Below are positions 36,262 to 48,415 of a stretch of DNA of 64,000 nucleotides, piece by piece. The notes beneath the pieces were generated by a model. The model was given only the letters and a program-made list of their open reading frames with translations. It did not search any database and was not told the origin of the DNA. Positions within the stretch are counted from its first letter, which is position 1; every line of letters starts with the position of its first letter. This stretch comes from Sipunculus nudus (Eukaryota > Annelida > Sipuncula > Golfingiida > Sipunculidae), in contig CM049306.1 of the NCBI GenBank assembly GCA_026874595.1, forward strand, positions 34,242,019 to 34,306,018. The letters are read 5' to 3'. Made by a program: the position numbers and the translations under genes.

Positions 36262-38702
36262 GTTGGTCTGATAACACCAGGACACTCGCTCTCGTTGGTC
36301 TGATAACACCAGGACCCCCGCTCTCGTTGGTCTGATAACACCGGGACACCCGCTCTCGTTGGTTTGATAACACCAGGACACCCGCTCTCGTTGGTCTGAT
36401 AACACCAGGACACCCGCTCTCGTTGGTCTGATAACACCAGGGCACCAGCTCTCGTTGGTTTGATAACACCAGGGCACCCGCTCTCGTTGGTTTGATAACA
36501 CCAGGACACTCGCTCTCGTTGGTCTCATAACACCAGGGCACTCGCTCTCGTTGGTCTCATAACACCAGGACACTCGCTCTCGTTGGTTTGATAACACCAG
36601 GACACTCGCTCTCGTTGGTCTCATAACACCAGGACACTCGCTCTCGTTGGTCTCATAACACCAGGACACTCGCTCTCGTTGGTTTGATAACACCAGGACA
36701 CTCGCTCTCGTTGGTTTGATAACACCAGGACACTCGCTCTCGTTGGTCTCATAACACCAGGACACTCGCTCTCGTTGGTCTCATAACACCAGGACACTCG
36801 CTCTCGTTGGTCTCATAACACCAGGACACTCGCTCTCGTTGGTCTCATAACACCAGGACACTCGCTCTCGTTGGTCTCATAACACCAGGACACCCGCTCT
36901 CGTTGGTCTCATAACACCAGGACACCCGCTCTCGTTGGTCTGATAACACCAGGACACCCGCTCTCGTTGGTTTGATAACACCAGGACACCCGCTCTCGTT
37001 GGTTTGATAACACCAGGACACTCGCTCTCGTTGGTCTCATAACACCAGGGCAATCGCTCTCGTTGGTCTCATAACACCAGGACACTCGCTCTCGTTGGTC
37101 TCATAACACCAGGACACTCGCTCTCGTTGGTCTCATAACACCAGGACACTCGCCCTGTTGGTCTGATAACACCAGGATACTCGCTCTCGTTGGTCTGATA
37201 ACACCAGGACACCCGCTCTCGTTGGTTTGATAACACCAGGACACTCGCTCTCGTTGGTCTGATAACACCAGGGCACTCGCTCTCGTTGGTCTGATAACAC
37301 CAGGACACTCGCTCTCGTTGGTCTAATAACACCAGGACACTCGCTCTCGTAGGGCTAATAACACCAGGACACCCGCTCTCGTTGGTTTGATAACACCAGG
37401 ACACTCGCTCTCGTTGGTCTCATAACACCAGGACACCCGCTCTCGTTGGTTTGATAACACCAGGACACTCGCTCTCGTTGGTCTAATAACACCAGGACAC
37501 TCGCTCTCGTAGGGCTAATAACACCAGGACACCCGCTCTCGTTGGTTTGATAACACCAGGACACCCGCTCTCGTTGGTCTCATAACACCAGGACACCCGC
37601 TCTCGTTGGTTTGATATCACCAGGACACTCGCTCTCGTTGGTCTCATAACACCAGGACACTCGCTCTCGTTGGTCTCATAACACCAGGACACCCGCTTTC
37701 GTTGGTTTGATAACACCAGGACACTCGCTCTCGTTGGTCTCATAACACCAGGACACTCGCTCTCGTAGGGCTAATAACACCAGGACACTCGCTTTCGTTG
37801 GTCTCATAACACCAGGGCACTCGCCCTCGTTGGTCTGATAACACCAGGACACTCGCTCTCGTTGGTCTCATAACACCAGGACACTCGCTCTCGTTGGTCT
37901 CATAACACCAGGACACTCGCTCTCGTTGGTCTCATAACACCAGGACACCCGCTCTCGTTGGTTTGATAACACCAGGACACTCGCTCTCGTTGGTCTTATA
38001 ACACCAGGGCACTCGCTCTCGTTGGTCTGATAACACCAGGACACTCGCTCTCGTTGGTCTCATAACACCAGGACACTCGCTCTCGTTGGTCTCATAACAC
38101 CAGGACACTCGCTCTCGTTGGTCTCATAACACCAGGACACCCGCTTTCGTTGGTTTGATAACACCAGGACACTCGCTCTCGTTGGTCTCATAACACCAGG
38201 ACACTCGCTCTCGTTGGTCTCATAACACCAGGACACCCGCTTTCTTTGGTCTGATAACACCAGGACACTCGCTCTCGTTGGTCTAATAACACCAGGACAC
38301 TCGCTCTCGTAGGGCTAATAACACCAGGACACTCGCTTTCGTTGGTCTCATAACACCAGGGCACTCGCCCTCGTTGGTCTGATAACACCAGGACACTCGC
38401 TCTCGTTGGTCTGATAACACCAGGACACCCGCTCTCGTTGGTTTGATAACACCAGGACACCCGCTCTCGTTGGTTTGATAACACCAGGACACCCGCTTTC
38501 GTTGGTCTGATAACACCAGGACACCCGCTTTCGTTGGTTTGATAACACCAGGACACTCGCTCTCGTTGGTCTCATTACACCAGGGCACTCGCTCTCGTTG
38601 GTATGATAACACCAGGACACTCGCTTTCGTTGGTCTGATTACACCAGGACACTCGCTTTCGTTGGTCTGATAACACCAGGACACTCGCTCTCGTTGGTCT
38701 GA
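36262..38702. repeat. 32-bp minisatellite, about 76 copies
   Basis: The unit reads CTCGTTGGTCTCATAACACC then AGGACACTCGCT, 32 bp, with recurrent variants at a few positions (TCT/TTT, CAT/GAT, CTCGCT/CCCGCT, and a rarer TAGGGCTAATAA unit). It spans 2.44 kb. As 32 is not a multiple of three and the unit lacks minus-strand stops, all three minus frames stay open and yield frames up to 169 codons of the type SWCYQTNESGCPGVI. These are artefacts of the repeat. Confidence 0.95.
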
Positions 38703-38705
38703 TTA

Positions 38706-40520
38706 TTGGTCCTGTGCCAGACACGGTGTTGTCAAGCCAACTAGAGCTGGTGCCGCATGTCGTGTAAAGGGGAAATTTGCTTTGTAGATTTCCCTTCTTC
38801 GCATAATCGGACTCACAAGAAAACGACTTTCCTGATAAGGCATAGTAAGTATAATTATTCCGTGAACAAAATACATTGGCTGTATAAATACAGCCGAGGG
38901 TACGGACTTCACGCAATTAGTAATATTATGAAAGCATATCCTTGTGAATGTATGTATAGACAGAAGGTGTTTCCTTTGAATGTGACCAATTTGATTTTAA
39001 AATTTGACTGTTGAGACAAGTGGTCCCATCCATCACCACAATTTCAAACTTGAAGAGGTTCGCGTTAAGTTAAAACGACCTCTGGTGGAAGAGTGGTTAA
39101 TTGCGATGTCATATGAGCATATACATCCCAAAATCGATGTTGTTGGCTCTTAATAAACCATTGACTGAAAATCAGTCGTATCGATATAAAACTGAAATAC
39201 GTCTTGCACATTGCTTCAGGTAAATGGTCCTAACCAACACGTCATATAAATAATTTTTACAATTAATTCTTGGAACGTTCGAAAAATCCCGTTTAATCCT
39301 CATATCAGAGCAGTCAGAGACTAAATGTGTATACCTCCGGTAACATTTTGGTTTACGTTAGAGCAGGAAATACATGAATCCTAGCAAAATGAACTGTGTG
39401 GCACATAAAAATCACCAACTCCACGACTGCATCACAAGTCAGCTCTGCTTTTCAGTACAAATGTGACAATTACGTTAAACCTGTGCACTTTCATCCATGT
39501 CGAAAGTTTACCCTTACATGCAGTTTCCTATGTGAATAACGACGGTCTCGATTTTTATACATGAATGACTCTTAATAAAGTTACCGACCAGCAGATTAAC
39601 CAATCTTAATTGTTAACTTATTTTTCGTGATCGACTCGAAGTGCCTTTTGTTCCCCCACCCCCTCACACCCCACAATTATAAAAAGATATTTTTTTTTCT
39701 TAATTTTATGATTTTAATGTCAATAAATTTATAGTGTTATCATACTTTTTTGCATTTATCATACAATAATGAATACCATATTTAGAATATTTTGGGAATT
39801 GCTTGTATCAATTGCCGCACTGAATTAAAGTTAATATTTTAAATGTTTAAAATCGAATCTAAATTAAATTAAAATTAAAATTTATATTTGAAAATATTCA
39901 ATCGAAGACATTTATGATATTCTGGGAGAACTATTTTCCTGTTTGTCATAAGAAGGCCTTTTTCGGGTGGTGGTGGTGGGGGGATTTTGTAGGTACCGTA
40001 TTCCTTTGGATTGTCCCCCTCGCATTTTCTTAGCAGACAAGGCCCATGGACCAATCAACCAACCAACTTATCTATCAACCAACCTAATCAGATGATAAAT
40101 ATCCTGCATTAGGATGTGTGACTAGACAACAGACACAACTTTCATTCATCTAATGCTTAAATGTCAAGAGCGAAAACACCATGATGCATAACAAACGACT
40201 TTATAGAAATATTTATAGGAAGTATTGTGGTAATAAACGACTTGATTATATTCATGCACCCTGCGGGGTCTTTGTGCATTAATCAATTACGCCTGCACCA
40301 GACACCTATTCCCTAATGAGGTGCAGAAGGACTTTATGGCTGCACCTCCTGCCGTTAAATCAATCCATACCCGACCATTGTGAATTCACTGGCGCCGTCA
40401 CAAGTAAACTACCCACTAGAAATAGTCACTGACTTCAGGCATTATTTTTTTTTTTTGTTACAAGAAAAATCGAGCTTCTTCTTGATTTATAACAGCAGGT
40501 GTTTACAAGTTAGAATCATC
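38706..40520. other. no gene seen
   Basis: Unique-looking AT-rich DNA. Nothing is recognised apart from GGTGGTGGTGG near 39970 and a CAAC-rich stretch near 40060. Confidence 0.45.
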
Positions 40521-40524
40521 TATT

Positions 40525-40760
40525 GCAAGGATGGATCCTGCATGTACCCTCGGCTCTCTCCGCTGGCGACCCGGGTTCGATTCCCAGCGTGGCTCTGTGC
40601 GTAGGTTTCAGTTGTCAGTCAAAGGCCGGAGGTTTTCTCTTGGCTCTCCGGTTTCCTCCGCCTCCAGGGACTACCGAACACATACATACGATGCATGAGG
40701 AGTGCTCCGTATTAGTAATAATAACAAGCTGTACAATCCATGTAAAATAAATAAAGTTTA
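40525..40760 (+). mobile_element. tRNA-headed SINE with conserved central domain
   Basis: GACCCGGGTTCGATTCCCAG (about 40568-40587) is an excellent B box. About 40 bp later, GGAGGTTTTCTCTTGGCTCT then CCGGTTTCCTCCGCC forms a central domain that I recall as shared by SINEs across marine invertebrates. The name of that domain is not certain. The A box is decayed. The 3' end GTAAAATAAATAAAG is A-rich. The overlapping 74-75 codon frames are not genes. Confidence 0.65.
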
Positions 40761-41430
40761 TAATTTTAAGGATGGGAATTCCACTCGTATATACTTAAGA
40801 GTTATTACTGACGAGGCATGTTACAAGATTCATAATTCCGATACGTGTACGATACGTGTATTTTACGATTTATACATCGTAATTTGGACTTTACTACTTC
40901 AAGCCAATATCCTTCCTTGTTCAAAGAAAGTCTATCTAAGAAGAATAGCTACTGAAAGACTCATATCTTACCATAGATCTTACTATTTGCAATTTCAAAA
41001 CAGATAACTAACGATGTACTTAACTACTATTTTATGGGAAAGTATATGTATCCAGTAGAAACACTTGGCTGCACTGTGTATAATACATTTGGATTCATTG
41101 CCATTTATTTTATTAAGATTTTATAACCGAGAATAATGCTAAATAGTTTACAAATATTGAAGGATTATTTTTTTTTCCAATTATTTCTTTACATAAAGGT
41201 GTTTCATCCAGAGGTAATAGACAGACCCATGATAGACATATATATATATTACCAGTTCTTTGAATTATAGACCATACATTCAGCCGACGCTTATTTAATC
41301 TGGTATAATGTAACCTGCATATAAAAACATTCACACAATGAATTATAAATGTGAATTACAATGCATAACATTAAAAAAAGACTTCATAAGCAATATTAAA
41401 TATAAGAAATTTAATCGTAGACTTAATTTA

Positions 41431-41690
41431 AGGTTTTATACAGAAAATACATCTTATTGCAATGACCTTCGTCTAAATTTGATCTTTATTTTTTAAATCT
41501 TTTGAAATGGCTAAAATGTCATCCATAAAATGTGAAAGCTTCATGCTTTTATGCAGTAACACTTAAAACGTGTCTCATATAGAGGTTTTATACAGAAGAC
41601 ATGTCACTGCATTGACCTTGCGTCTTTAATCGTCAATTAACAACTTTTAAAGGTCGAATAAATCATCCATAAAACGTACGTGGACACGTC
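41431..41690. repeat. diverged tandem duplication, about 152 bp
   Basis: AGGTTTTATACAGAA starts at 41431 and 41583. Both units continue with CAATGACCTT or CATTGACCTT, CGTCT, a TTTTAAA word and CATCCATAAAA. Divergence is substantial, so this is an old duplication. Confidence 0.6.
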
Positions 41691-41834
41691 AATACAATAC
41701 CACTGTTATGGGTCTTTACGAAAACACTGAGATCCGTCTGAAAATACATATTAAAAAGATCAATATAAAAATCGTTGTTGCATTGATTGTTCTGCATGTA
41801 CAAGCACTCACATCAAGTTTAAGAAAATGTCATG

Positions 41835-43340
41835 TTAAATAAACCTGTGTGGTCACGTGACGTAGTTTATGTTCTATGTTTCACGGTACTAGACCTCAAA
41901 GGTGCCTGCGGACATTTTGCACTGGCGTCACTTGGTCACTACATTGATTTTGAAAACGTCTGGAAGAAAACAGAGCTGTGCACACGTTCCAGAAATAATC
42001 ATTTACAACATAAGGTTGAAATCAGATCGAGACGTAATCCTAGTGACATTCAAAACCACCCGGCAAAAACTTAATGGTGACTTTTTCAGTCCCATATAAC
42101 GGAAAAATCAAAGTAACCTTGGCGATGTTTATAGGGAATGGATTATGGTCTTTTTGCTCCACATAATGTTTCAAAGGTGATCTCTCGCTCATGTCACTCG
42201 GCCATTAATAATAGCAATTATCGTAACCATTCAATTAATGATCGTTTCCTCTCCGATTATAGCATGCATTCCTTAGGGAGGAACAAGTGTGAACTGTTTG
42301 ATCTTTCCTCTCAACAGCTGAGCGAAAAAAAATTATAGAAGAACGCAAGGTCAGTTGACAAATTGCGTAAGTAAATGTATCAAAGTGTCAGAAGGAATTA
42401 ATAAGTTGCTTGAGCAAACTTTTAGATCTCGTCAAATAACCTTTCAAATGGAAAACCGGAAACAGTAGCGTTCAGTTCTTCCTCGCATGTACGTGGACAT
42501 CGATATATTTTACGTCAACGGGTGCAAGGTCAAGGTTGCTCAGTTGAGCAACTTTGTTTCATCTAAGGAGAAAACAGAACTGAGAATGGATTGAAGTGAC
42601 AGGACGTATTTCATAACCTTTTGCGTGAATGAGACTGAAAACAATTCTCCCGCCCCGGCCGGACTTCAATCAGAGTTTTATATGCTGTCAATAGCCTGGC
42701 CTTATTTTATAATCCTCTCAAAGGATTTGAGGTCCTATTCCAATAAAAGTTGTTTTCAATCTGGTTGTTTGATGAAACAAAGGACGGGAGATTAAGCTCC
42801 TGCGGTGTCATTTTGGTTCTCCACGCGGGGAGTAACAACAGAATGTCATTGACCCCGACAGGGAACTATAAAATGCGTTCTCCTCTGATAGCTTTCTGAG
42901 AGCGCATACACCAAAATACGCCAAAAAGGTTTATTAAAGATCTTATACTTCTTGATCTCCATCAAAATCAAGTACTAGTAACATTGCTTTACAAACTTCG
43001 AAAAAGCAATATGGAGACTATCGGCCATAATATAGACATCAATTTATGAGAAGTCGCATTAAGTAAGGGCTTAAACATAACCTTTTTTTTTAATCGACAA
43101 AGTACGTTATTCATACAAAAATATGGTCACATCTTTGGCAAACTGAGTCATGCATATCGATATAAGTACAGTTGACATGGGCAACAATGTTCACGAAGGC
43201 CCGCTTATGAGATTGACTAATGTGTCAACGTGTGTCTAGTCGATAATACACTCCCCAGGGGCCTTTTTTATATTTTTTGTTGATAGTAAACGCTTCCATT
43301 TAAGCTTATCTAAATATATGTATATCTGCAGGTCTCCATT
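41835..43340. other. no gene recognised
   Basis: Short overlapping frames at 41832-42099 and 42138-42338 are somewhat protein-like, but no domain, start context or splice pattern supports them. Confidence 0.35.
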
Positions 43341-43344
43341 CCAG

Positions 43345-43590
43345 TGTCTGACTACGTGACAGTGCAGTTTCACACGCATCCTTTCATTTTATATCCTGGT
43401 GATTATCTCTCCCGGTGACTACTGCACCTGCGGGCCATGAGTGTTAAATTGTTCCCCTTGTAACACGGCCGTTGGGCACGGCTTTTCCATTAAGCTTGGG
43501 AAGCAATCAAACATTGTGGAGGCGGACCGGATAAAATATCTCACCTACCCGAACTCGGCGTTGAGTCCTTCGGTTTACCCCTGAGCCATA
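43345..43590 (-). mobile_element. SINE family S1 copy 3 (reverse)
   Basis: The minus strand reads TATGGCTCAGGGGTAAACC (A box TGGCTCAGGGG) and GCCGAGTTCGGGTAGGTGAG (B box, slightly decayed). Then GGAAAAGCCGTGCCCAACG, GGCCCGCAGGTGCAGTAGTC and CTGTCACGTAGTCAGACAC follow. This is the best preserved tRNA-like head of the family here. Confidence 0.7.
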
Positions 43591-44512
43591 GAAGACTTTA
43601 AATTTATACGATATTGCAACTTAAACTTTGCCGAATAAGGCAATATCATAAATCTGATGTAAAAAATTACCGTCATCCTTCTTGTGCCTTTCTCGATACA
43701 GCTGTCAACCTCATAATGTTCCCTGAAAAATTGCTTCCTTTCATTTGATGCTGAAAATAAGAAACATTTTAAAATCTATTTTTAAATTCAATGAAAGTCC
43801 CAACATTTATTTGTATATCATTAAAATGGGACATTATTCCAGGTTATGAAATGATCTTAATTGTAGAGTCTTAAAGGTTTTTTTTCACCATTGGATAGGG
43901 CTTTAGTGATTTTGTTTCCCATGTCCAGTAAATATGAACTAATTTCTCTCATTATTTTTATTGAAAGCTTTTTTTTATCTCATATACCAACTAGGACTGC
44001 AGTCAAAATTGGCGGTTACTGAGGTAGGCCACCAGTTTTGAGTTTTACAGTTTGTAACAGTCAATAATGGTTATGTTTCTGGGTCTGTATTTGGTCACTC
44101 GGACAAAGGTATGGCTCTGCGACACCCTACCTATTCATGTAGCGGCTAGTTCCGTGGTCTGTAACCTGTTCAGCCGTACCCAGGCCTTTCAAGGAAGGTA
44201 ATTCACGAGGGGAAGATGACCTAGCTTTAATATATGACTTGAGCGGTTTCTATACTGCTTCCATGTTTTCCAGCGTGTGAACGTCATAGCAAAGTCTTTA
44301 CCTTAAGGGTTTGCTCTCTCCATCCAGGTGTAACTGGGTACTGACGGTGGGTAGCAGGCAGATATAGAACGAACAGTCTTCTGGCGACTATTATGGTTGC
44401 ATGTGTTTTATATTCCAAAAGGAGCCGAGAAAAGCTTAAAAAATGAACAGGCCCAATAGAACAGGAATCGAATGCAGAATATAAAGTCGATTGTAACAAT
44501 ATACCCACGGTT

Positions 44513-44563
44513 TAGATCCAGTTGGAGCAGGATGTTGTCATCATCGAGCTCCAACTAGATCCA
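44513..44563. repeat. short hairpin
   Basis: GATCCAGTTGGAGC and, after a 21-bp spacer, GCTCCAACTAGATC are inverted repeats with one mismatch over 14 bp. Function is unknown. Confidence 0.7.
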
Positions 44564-44729
44564 TCCCCCATATTTATTATAATCTTTGGAACATCAATTC
44601 GTTATATAATTTGCCGACAGGTGGTAGCACGTCCCGGCCCTATGCATTGCAAGTCTTGAGACTTGATAGCTGTATCGATTGGGCCGATCTACGGTAAGGG
44701 GCACGGCCGTGGATACTCTTTGCTCACAG

Positions 44730-45475
44730 GGGAGCACAGTGCAGAACTGACCATGACCGAATTTCTGAATTAACCCCATTCTGTACTATCCAGGCGCTTC
44801 GTTAAAAATGCATTCCTCGCGTTCATTCAACTCATATTGCAAATCAATGTATAGTTAATCTTATCAGTTATTTTAGTAATTTATAATGGAAATTTTGTCT
44901 TTAGAAAACTTTTGATTTAATTGGCTAATTAGCACATAGTAGTAAGTGATGGCTTCTCCTAAACAATTAGCTCTCCTTCATAATTTAAGTAATCCCACTG
45001 TACCATGGGTTAATCAGGGAAAGATGTTTTGCTGACCGTTTTAAGTATAAATACAAAGTTTTAATTCCTTGACCGTCTGTATAATGAATTGATCTTGTCT
45101 AACTAATTGGTGTCATTATCATGTAGGGGGAGGGTACACATTAATAATTAATTATACTAAGGAAGAAGTAAATTATACTATGGAGAGCTGGTTGTTTAAT
45201 TAAAGTTGTTTGGCGCTCTTGTTTAAGATATTACATAATCGTGAAAAAACTACTATTTAGTTTAGCATGGAGCTCATCATACATTGCATACCTCAACCAA
45301 AACACAATATTTATCCAAACTGACCCATTATCAGTTCATCTGCTGGGACATGCAACTCCACAGGTATAAGTCAATGGACGGACTGACCATGGGCCGAGTT
45401 TATCTCCTGGATAAACACAGTTGGTGAATTGTTGTATAGTTGGCGCTTCCAGTCATAAACGTGCATTTCCTAGGA
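44730..45475. repeat. possible pair of diverged dispersed repeats
   Basis: 44735-44815 and 45380-45475 share ACTGACCATG, CCGA.TTT, GGCGCTTC, and TGCATT.CCT in the same order. Copies this short and diverged may be remnants of a SINE-like repeat. Confidence 0.3.
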
Positions 45476-45562
45476 ATAGCCGTAGAGTACTTCTGTGACA
45501 ATAATTAAATGCCACCACCACCAATTATAACATATCTTTTCTGTCTATTCACTTGACCTCCT

Positions 45563-45583
45563 CCCCCCCCCCCCCCCCCCCCC
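45563..45583. repeat. 21-base C homopolymer
   Basis: A run of 21 C residues followed by a short CA tract. It is the longest G/C homopolymer in the window. Confidence 0.95.
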
Positions 45584-45937
45584 ACACACACCACCACCTG
45601 AGGATACACTACTAGGTCAACACTTTTCGATAGTTCAAGACTAAAAAGATGGGTAACCGAGGCGTGGTCACGGAGGATACCCGTGACACTGTAGAGTAGG
45701 GCAACCGTCATTTATGATATAGGCGTAATAAACACTACTGTGTCTCAAGACACAGTTCGAACAAATGCCATAGGTTAGATTATTTATTTGATCTTTATTA
45801 GCATTGTAGGTGTCGGAGATGCGTAATCATTTAGGCTTGGTATGCATTGTACATATATATTGTTCATGTGAATGCAATTATTTATTGTAGAGATTTTATA
45901 GTCCTATTCAATCATGTATTTAAACGCTTTAATATAT

Positions 45938-46779
45938 TGTTACGGAACCTAATATAAACAGATCACTTATGCGTGATGAACACAAATTTTGTAATGGGGA
46001 TAAAAAAATCAGATTCTGTAACACTAGGCAGCGTGAAATGTCTAGGGGAATGAATAAAGAAGTCAGTGGTCTTTTGTTAACAAATATCTATAATTTATTC
46101 TTAAAACAACCCTAACATTACAATAAACTAAATCAATATAATTATACAGTAAAACAGCGGTATAACAACAAATCAATACAATCACACAATAAAATAAACA
46201 ATGCGCACAGTACCTGTATACCACCACTGTCACAACGATAAGTCCTTTTAAATGTATATGCCGGATGACAAGTCAACACCAATCTTCTCGGAGAATAACA
46301 GTCCAATGTAAAGCTCTTGTAACAATCCAGAAAGTAAACTTGAGGCAGGCAGCATTAAATTGTATAGAGTTAGTATTAGCAGAATCCCTGAAATTACTGG
46401 ATAATCGGACAGGTCCCACAAACTGACATAAACACGTCTGTGTCCCCTGGAATCTTCTCTCCTCTCTCCCGGTTTAAAACACAGCCCCCTTTTTATAACT
46501 TCTTGCCCCAAGCCGAGAATTTTCCACTTCTCGAACAGTCTAAGGATCTAACATAATACACAGTAAACACGCGTTACAGGAATCATCTAGAAAAACATCA
46601 CTGTGTCTCTACATACCAGGGTCCACACGTGACCTCAGCCAGGCGAGAAAGCCCCAAGCTAGCATGACAACGAGAGTTCAACCAGTACGGATAACACTGA
46701 GAATGAAACAAGCGGCCCGGCGAGGGCGCCACAATACGAGCTACGCCCGTGCCACACAATAAAAAGGGCACCTGTAACA
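45938..46779 (-). mobile_element. solo LTR, family L1 copy 2 (complete, reverse)
   Basis: This is the reference copy: 842 bp, from TGTTACAGGTGCCCTTTTTA (minus strand, at 46779) to AGGTTCCGTAACA (at 45938). The termini TGTTAC/GTAACA are inverted. The flanks are ATAT on both sides (45934-45937 and 46780-46783), a 4-bp target duplication as expected for LTR retrotransposons. The TATA box TATAAAAAGGGGG lies near 46490 (minus), and an AATAAA-like signal precedes the last 200 bp. No gag, protease, RT or integrase frame lies nearby, so it is a solo LTR from recombination or a non-autonomous element. Confidence 0.82.
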
Positions 46780-46900
46780 ATATCACCTATAAGATAATTT
46801 TGTTATAAAGAGTGTTTTAAAGTCTTCAAGGCTCAAGTTCTTCATTTTTTTAAAGTACTATGGCCTACTGTAAAAGACAAGACTTGTTTACATGAAGATA

Positions 46901-47237
46901 CATGGCGTCAATATAGGAGGGGGGTATTTTTGGCAAGGGGGAATGGTCAATGTAAACATCCCCCCAACTATTCAGTGAATAATATTTATATATTGCAAAT
47001 GATATATATATATCAATAAATAGATGTAAATAGACTTTGGTTTCGTTTATGATGTAACTACGAAATATTATATCCAAACCTAACTTATACTGGAAACATA
47101 ATACATTATTTTCTTAAATCTTATATGAATTGTAATACTGTATATAATGTGTATTCGAAATGTGATTAAGTATAAATATTTGAAATGTATCACTTGTATA
47201 TAAAATGTGTTATACAGACTCTAAATTGACGCCACTG
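46901..47237. mobile_element. 337-bp hAT-like miniature element with 8-bp target duplication
   Basis: The left end is CATGGCGTCAATATAG. The right end on the minus strand is CAGTGGCGTCAATTTAG. The flanks TGAAGATA (46893-46900) and TGTAGATA (47238-47245) match at 7 of 8 bases. Eight-base duplications and CAGTGGCG-type ends are the signature of hAT elements. The interior is non-coding and AT-rich. The fragment at 6837 shares the same terminus. Confidence 0.8.
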
Positions 47238-47515
47238 TGTAGATATAAGTCGAACTAAAAATATCCAGGAATTTCTTAGAGCTCTAGCCACGATGGGAGC
47301 TTGAGAAATAATCAAATAGTATTGCGTCATGGTTGCATTATGAAAGAGACATTGTGTAGTACGTAGTACGGGTAGATGATGAGTTTAGTCTTCAAAGGGG
47401 CACAGAAGAACAAATGTCGCATATATATAGCATATATTGTTACATATGTCTGTTGACATTCTGATTCGTGTAAGGCAGGCCCTGATTAATTGTGCGCAGG
47501 AGTGTTGCATGTGTC

Positions 47516-47540
47516 TATAAACCCTTTGCATGTGACGTCA
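47516..47540 (+). promoter_or_regulatory. possible core promoter: TATA, octamer-like, CRE
   Basis: TATAAACC (47516), TTTGCATG (47525) and TGACGTCA (47533-47540) lie within 25 bp in a locally GC-richer stretch, 70-90 bp upstream of an ATG at 47608. The full palindromic CRE is the strongest part. Function is inferred only. Confidence 0.3.
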
Positions 47541-47607
47541 CACAGGTCGACCAGCCAGTCCAGCATCCATACTGAAGTACACGCTATACTGCCCAGCTAA
47601 CCTTCAC

Positions 47608-47736
47608 ATGGCCAAGCAGGTCTACTTGACACTGCATGCTGTGTTCTCCAAACTAGCACACGTTACTAATGTTTGCAGAATTGTAAACTTTTCTGCTGTA
47701 ATTAACTGTGGAATTAGGGATCAGAAATTATTGTAA
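47608..47736 (+). CDS. possible small ORF (42 aa), unrecognised
   Basis: The context CTTCACATGGCC gives a start, and the frame begins MAKQVYLTLHAVFSKLAHVT, partly hydrophobic. It stops at TAA at 47736. A second open frame (47720-47857) overlaps its end and encodes a further protein-like, acidic peptide. This raises the possibility of one short coding sequence with a frameshift, or of a splice junction between them. No family is recognised. Confidence 0.25.
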   Translation: MAKQVYLTLHAVFSKLAHVTNVCRIVNFSAVINCGIRDQKLL

Positions 47737-47857
47737 CCTGGTGAACATAGCAAAGGACCAGCAGGAACCCTGTGGGCTGGTGACTGGCCAAGATAGTGAG
47801 GATGACAGTCCCTATCAAACTATCCCCCTCAAACTGCACAGCTGGATTAAACTCTAA
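47718..47857 (+). CDS. possible terminal coding exon, unrecognised
   Basis: After TGTGGAATTAG, two bases and then 45 codons with a TAA stop encode a peptide including NLVNIAKDQQEPCGLVTGQ and ending HSWIKL. Its composition (balanced polar and acidic, SEDDSP) looks like real coding sequence and stands out from the AT-rich surroundings. The acceptor is weak. The 96-codon minus frame over the same bases is less convincing but not excluded. Confidence 0.3.
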
Positions 47858-48378
47858 ATCCTTGTATATTCTTATTTTGGGATGAAAGATTATGTTACTG
47901 GACAATTTTTTTTCCAAAATATAGACATATGTACTTGAGCTAATGGTTAAATGTAATGGAATGATTTTCAGTGATATATTATTATCAAATACCATATTTA
48001 CCATGGTTTATTCTGACATGTGTTCCTTCTTCATACATACTGGTATATTTAGACCTGTTTCGGGTGTGTCAGTGTCTTATGAAGTAAAAATAATCAACAA
48101 GGCTATTTTGCTTTTTAAAGTCTAATAATAGTGCCAAAGTGAAACATTTCAGTCAAATGATTCAGTGGACTCTATATTTGTTAGTATGTGTAAACATACA
48201 TATATGTAATATATATATACATATATAACATTAAGTACATTATGTATTTAGCTCTACATGGATGGACGGCTCAAGTGCCGGCAACTTACAAGGCCTCATA
48301 CATGAAAGTATGTACAAATTTTCATTTAACACTAGTAAATAAGAAAGCTTGTCAGTAAAATGTATATATGTATATACT

Positions 48379-48415
<37 letters not shown>

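Noticed and set aside
36248-38684. Long minus-strand frames up to 169 codons of SWCYQTNES type
   Set aside because: They are translations of the 32-bp minisatellite; all three frames are open because the unit lacks stops.
36262-38702. CRISPR array
   Set aside because: The units abut without unique spacers, and the context is eukaryotic; this is a minisatellite.
40560-40595. Functional tRNA gene around the GGGTTCGATTCCC box
   Set aside because: No intact A box or acceptor stem can be drawn; the following central domain marks it as a SINE.
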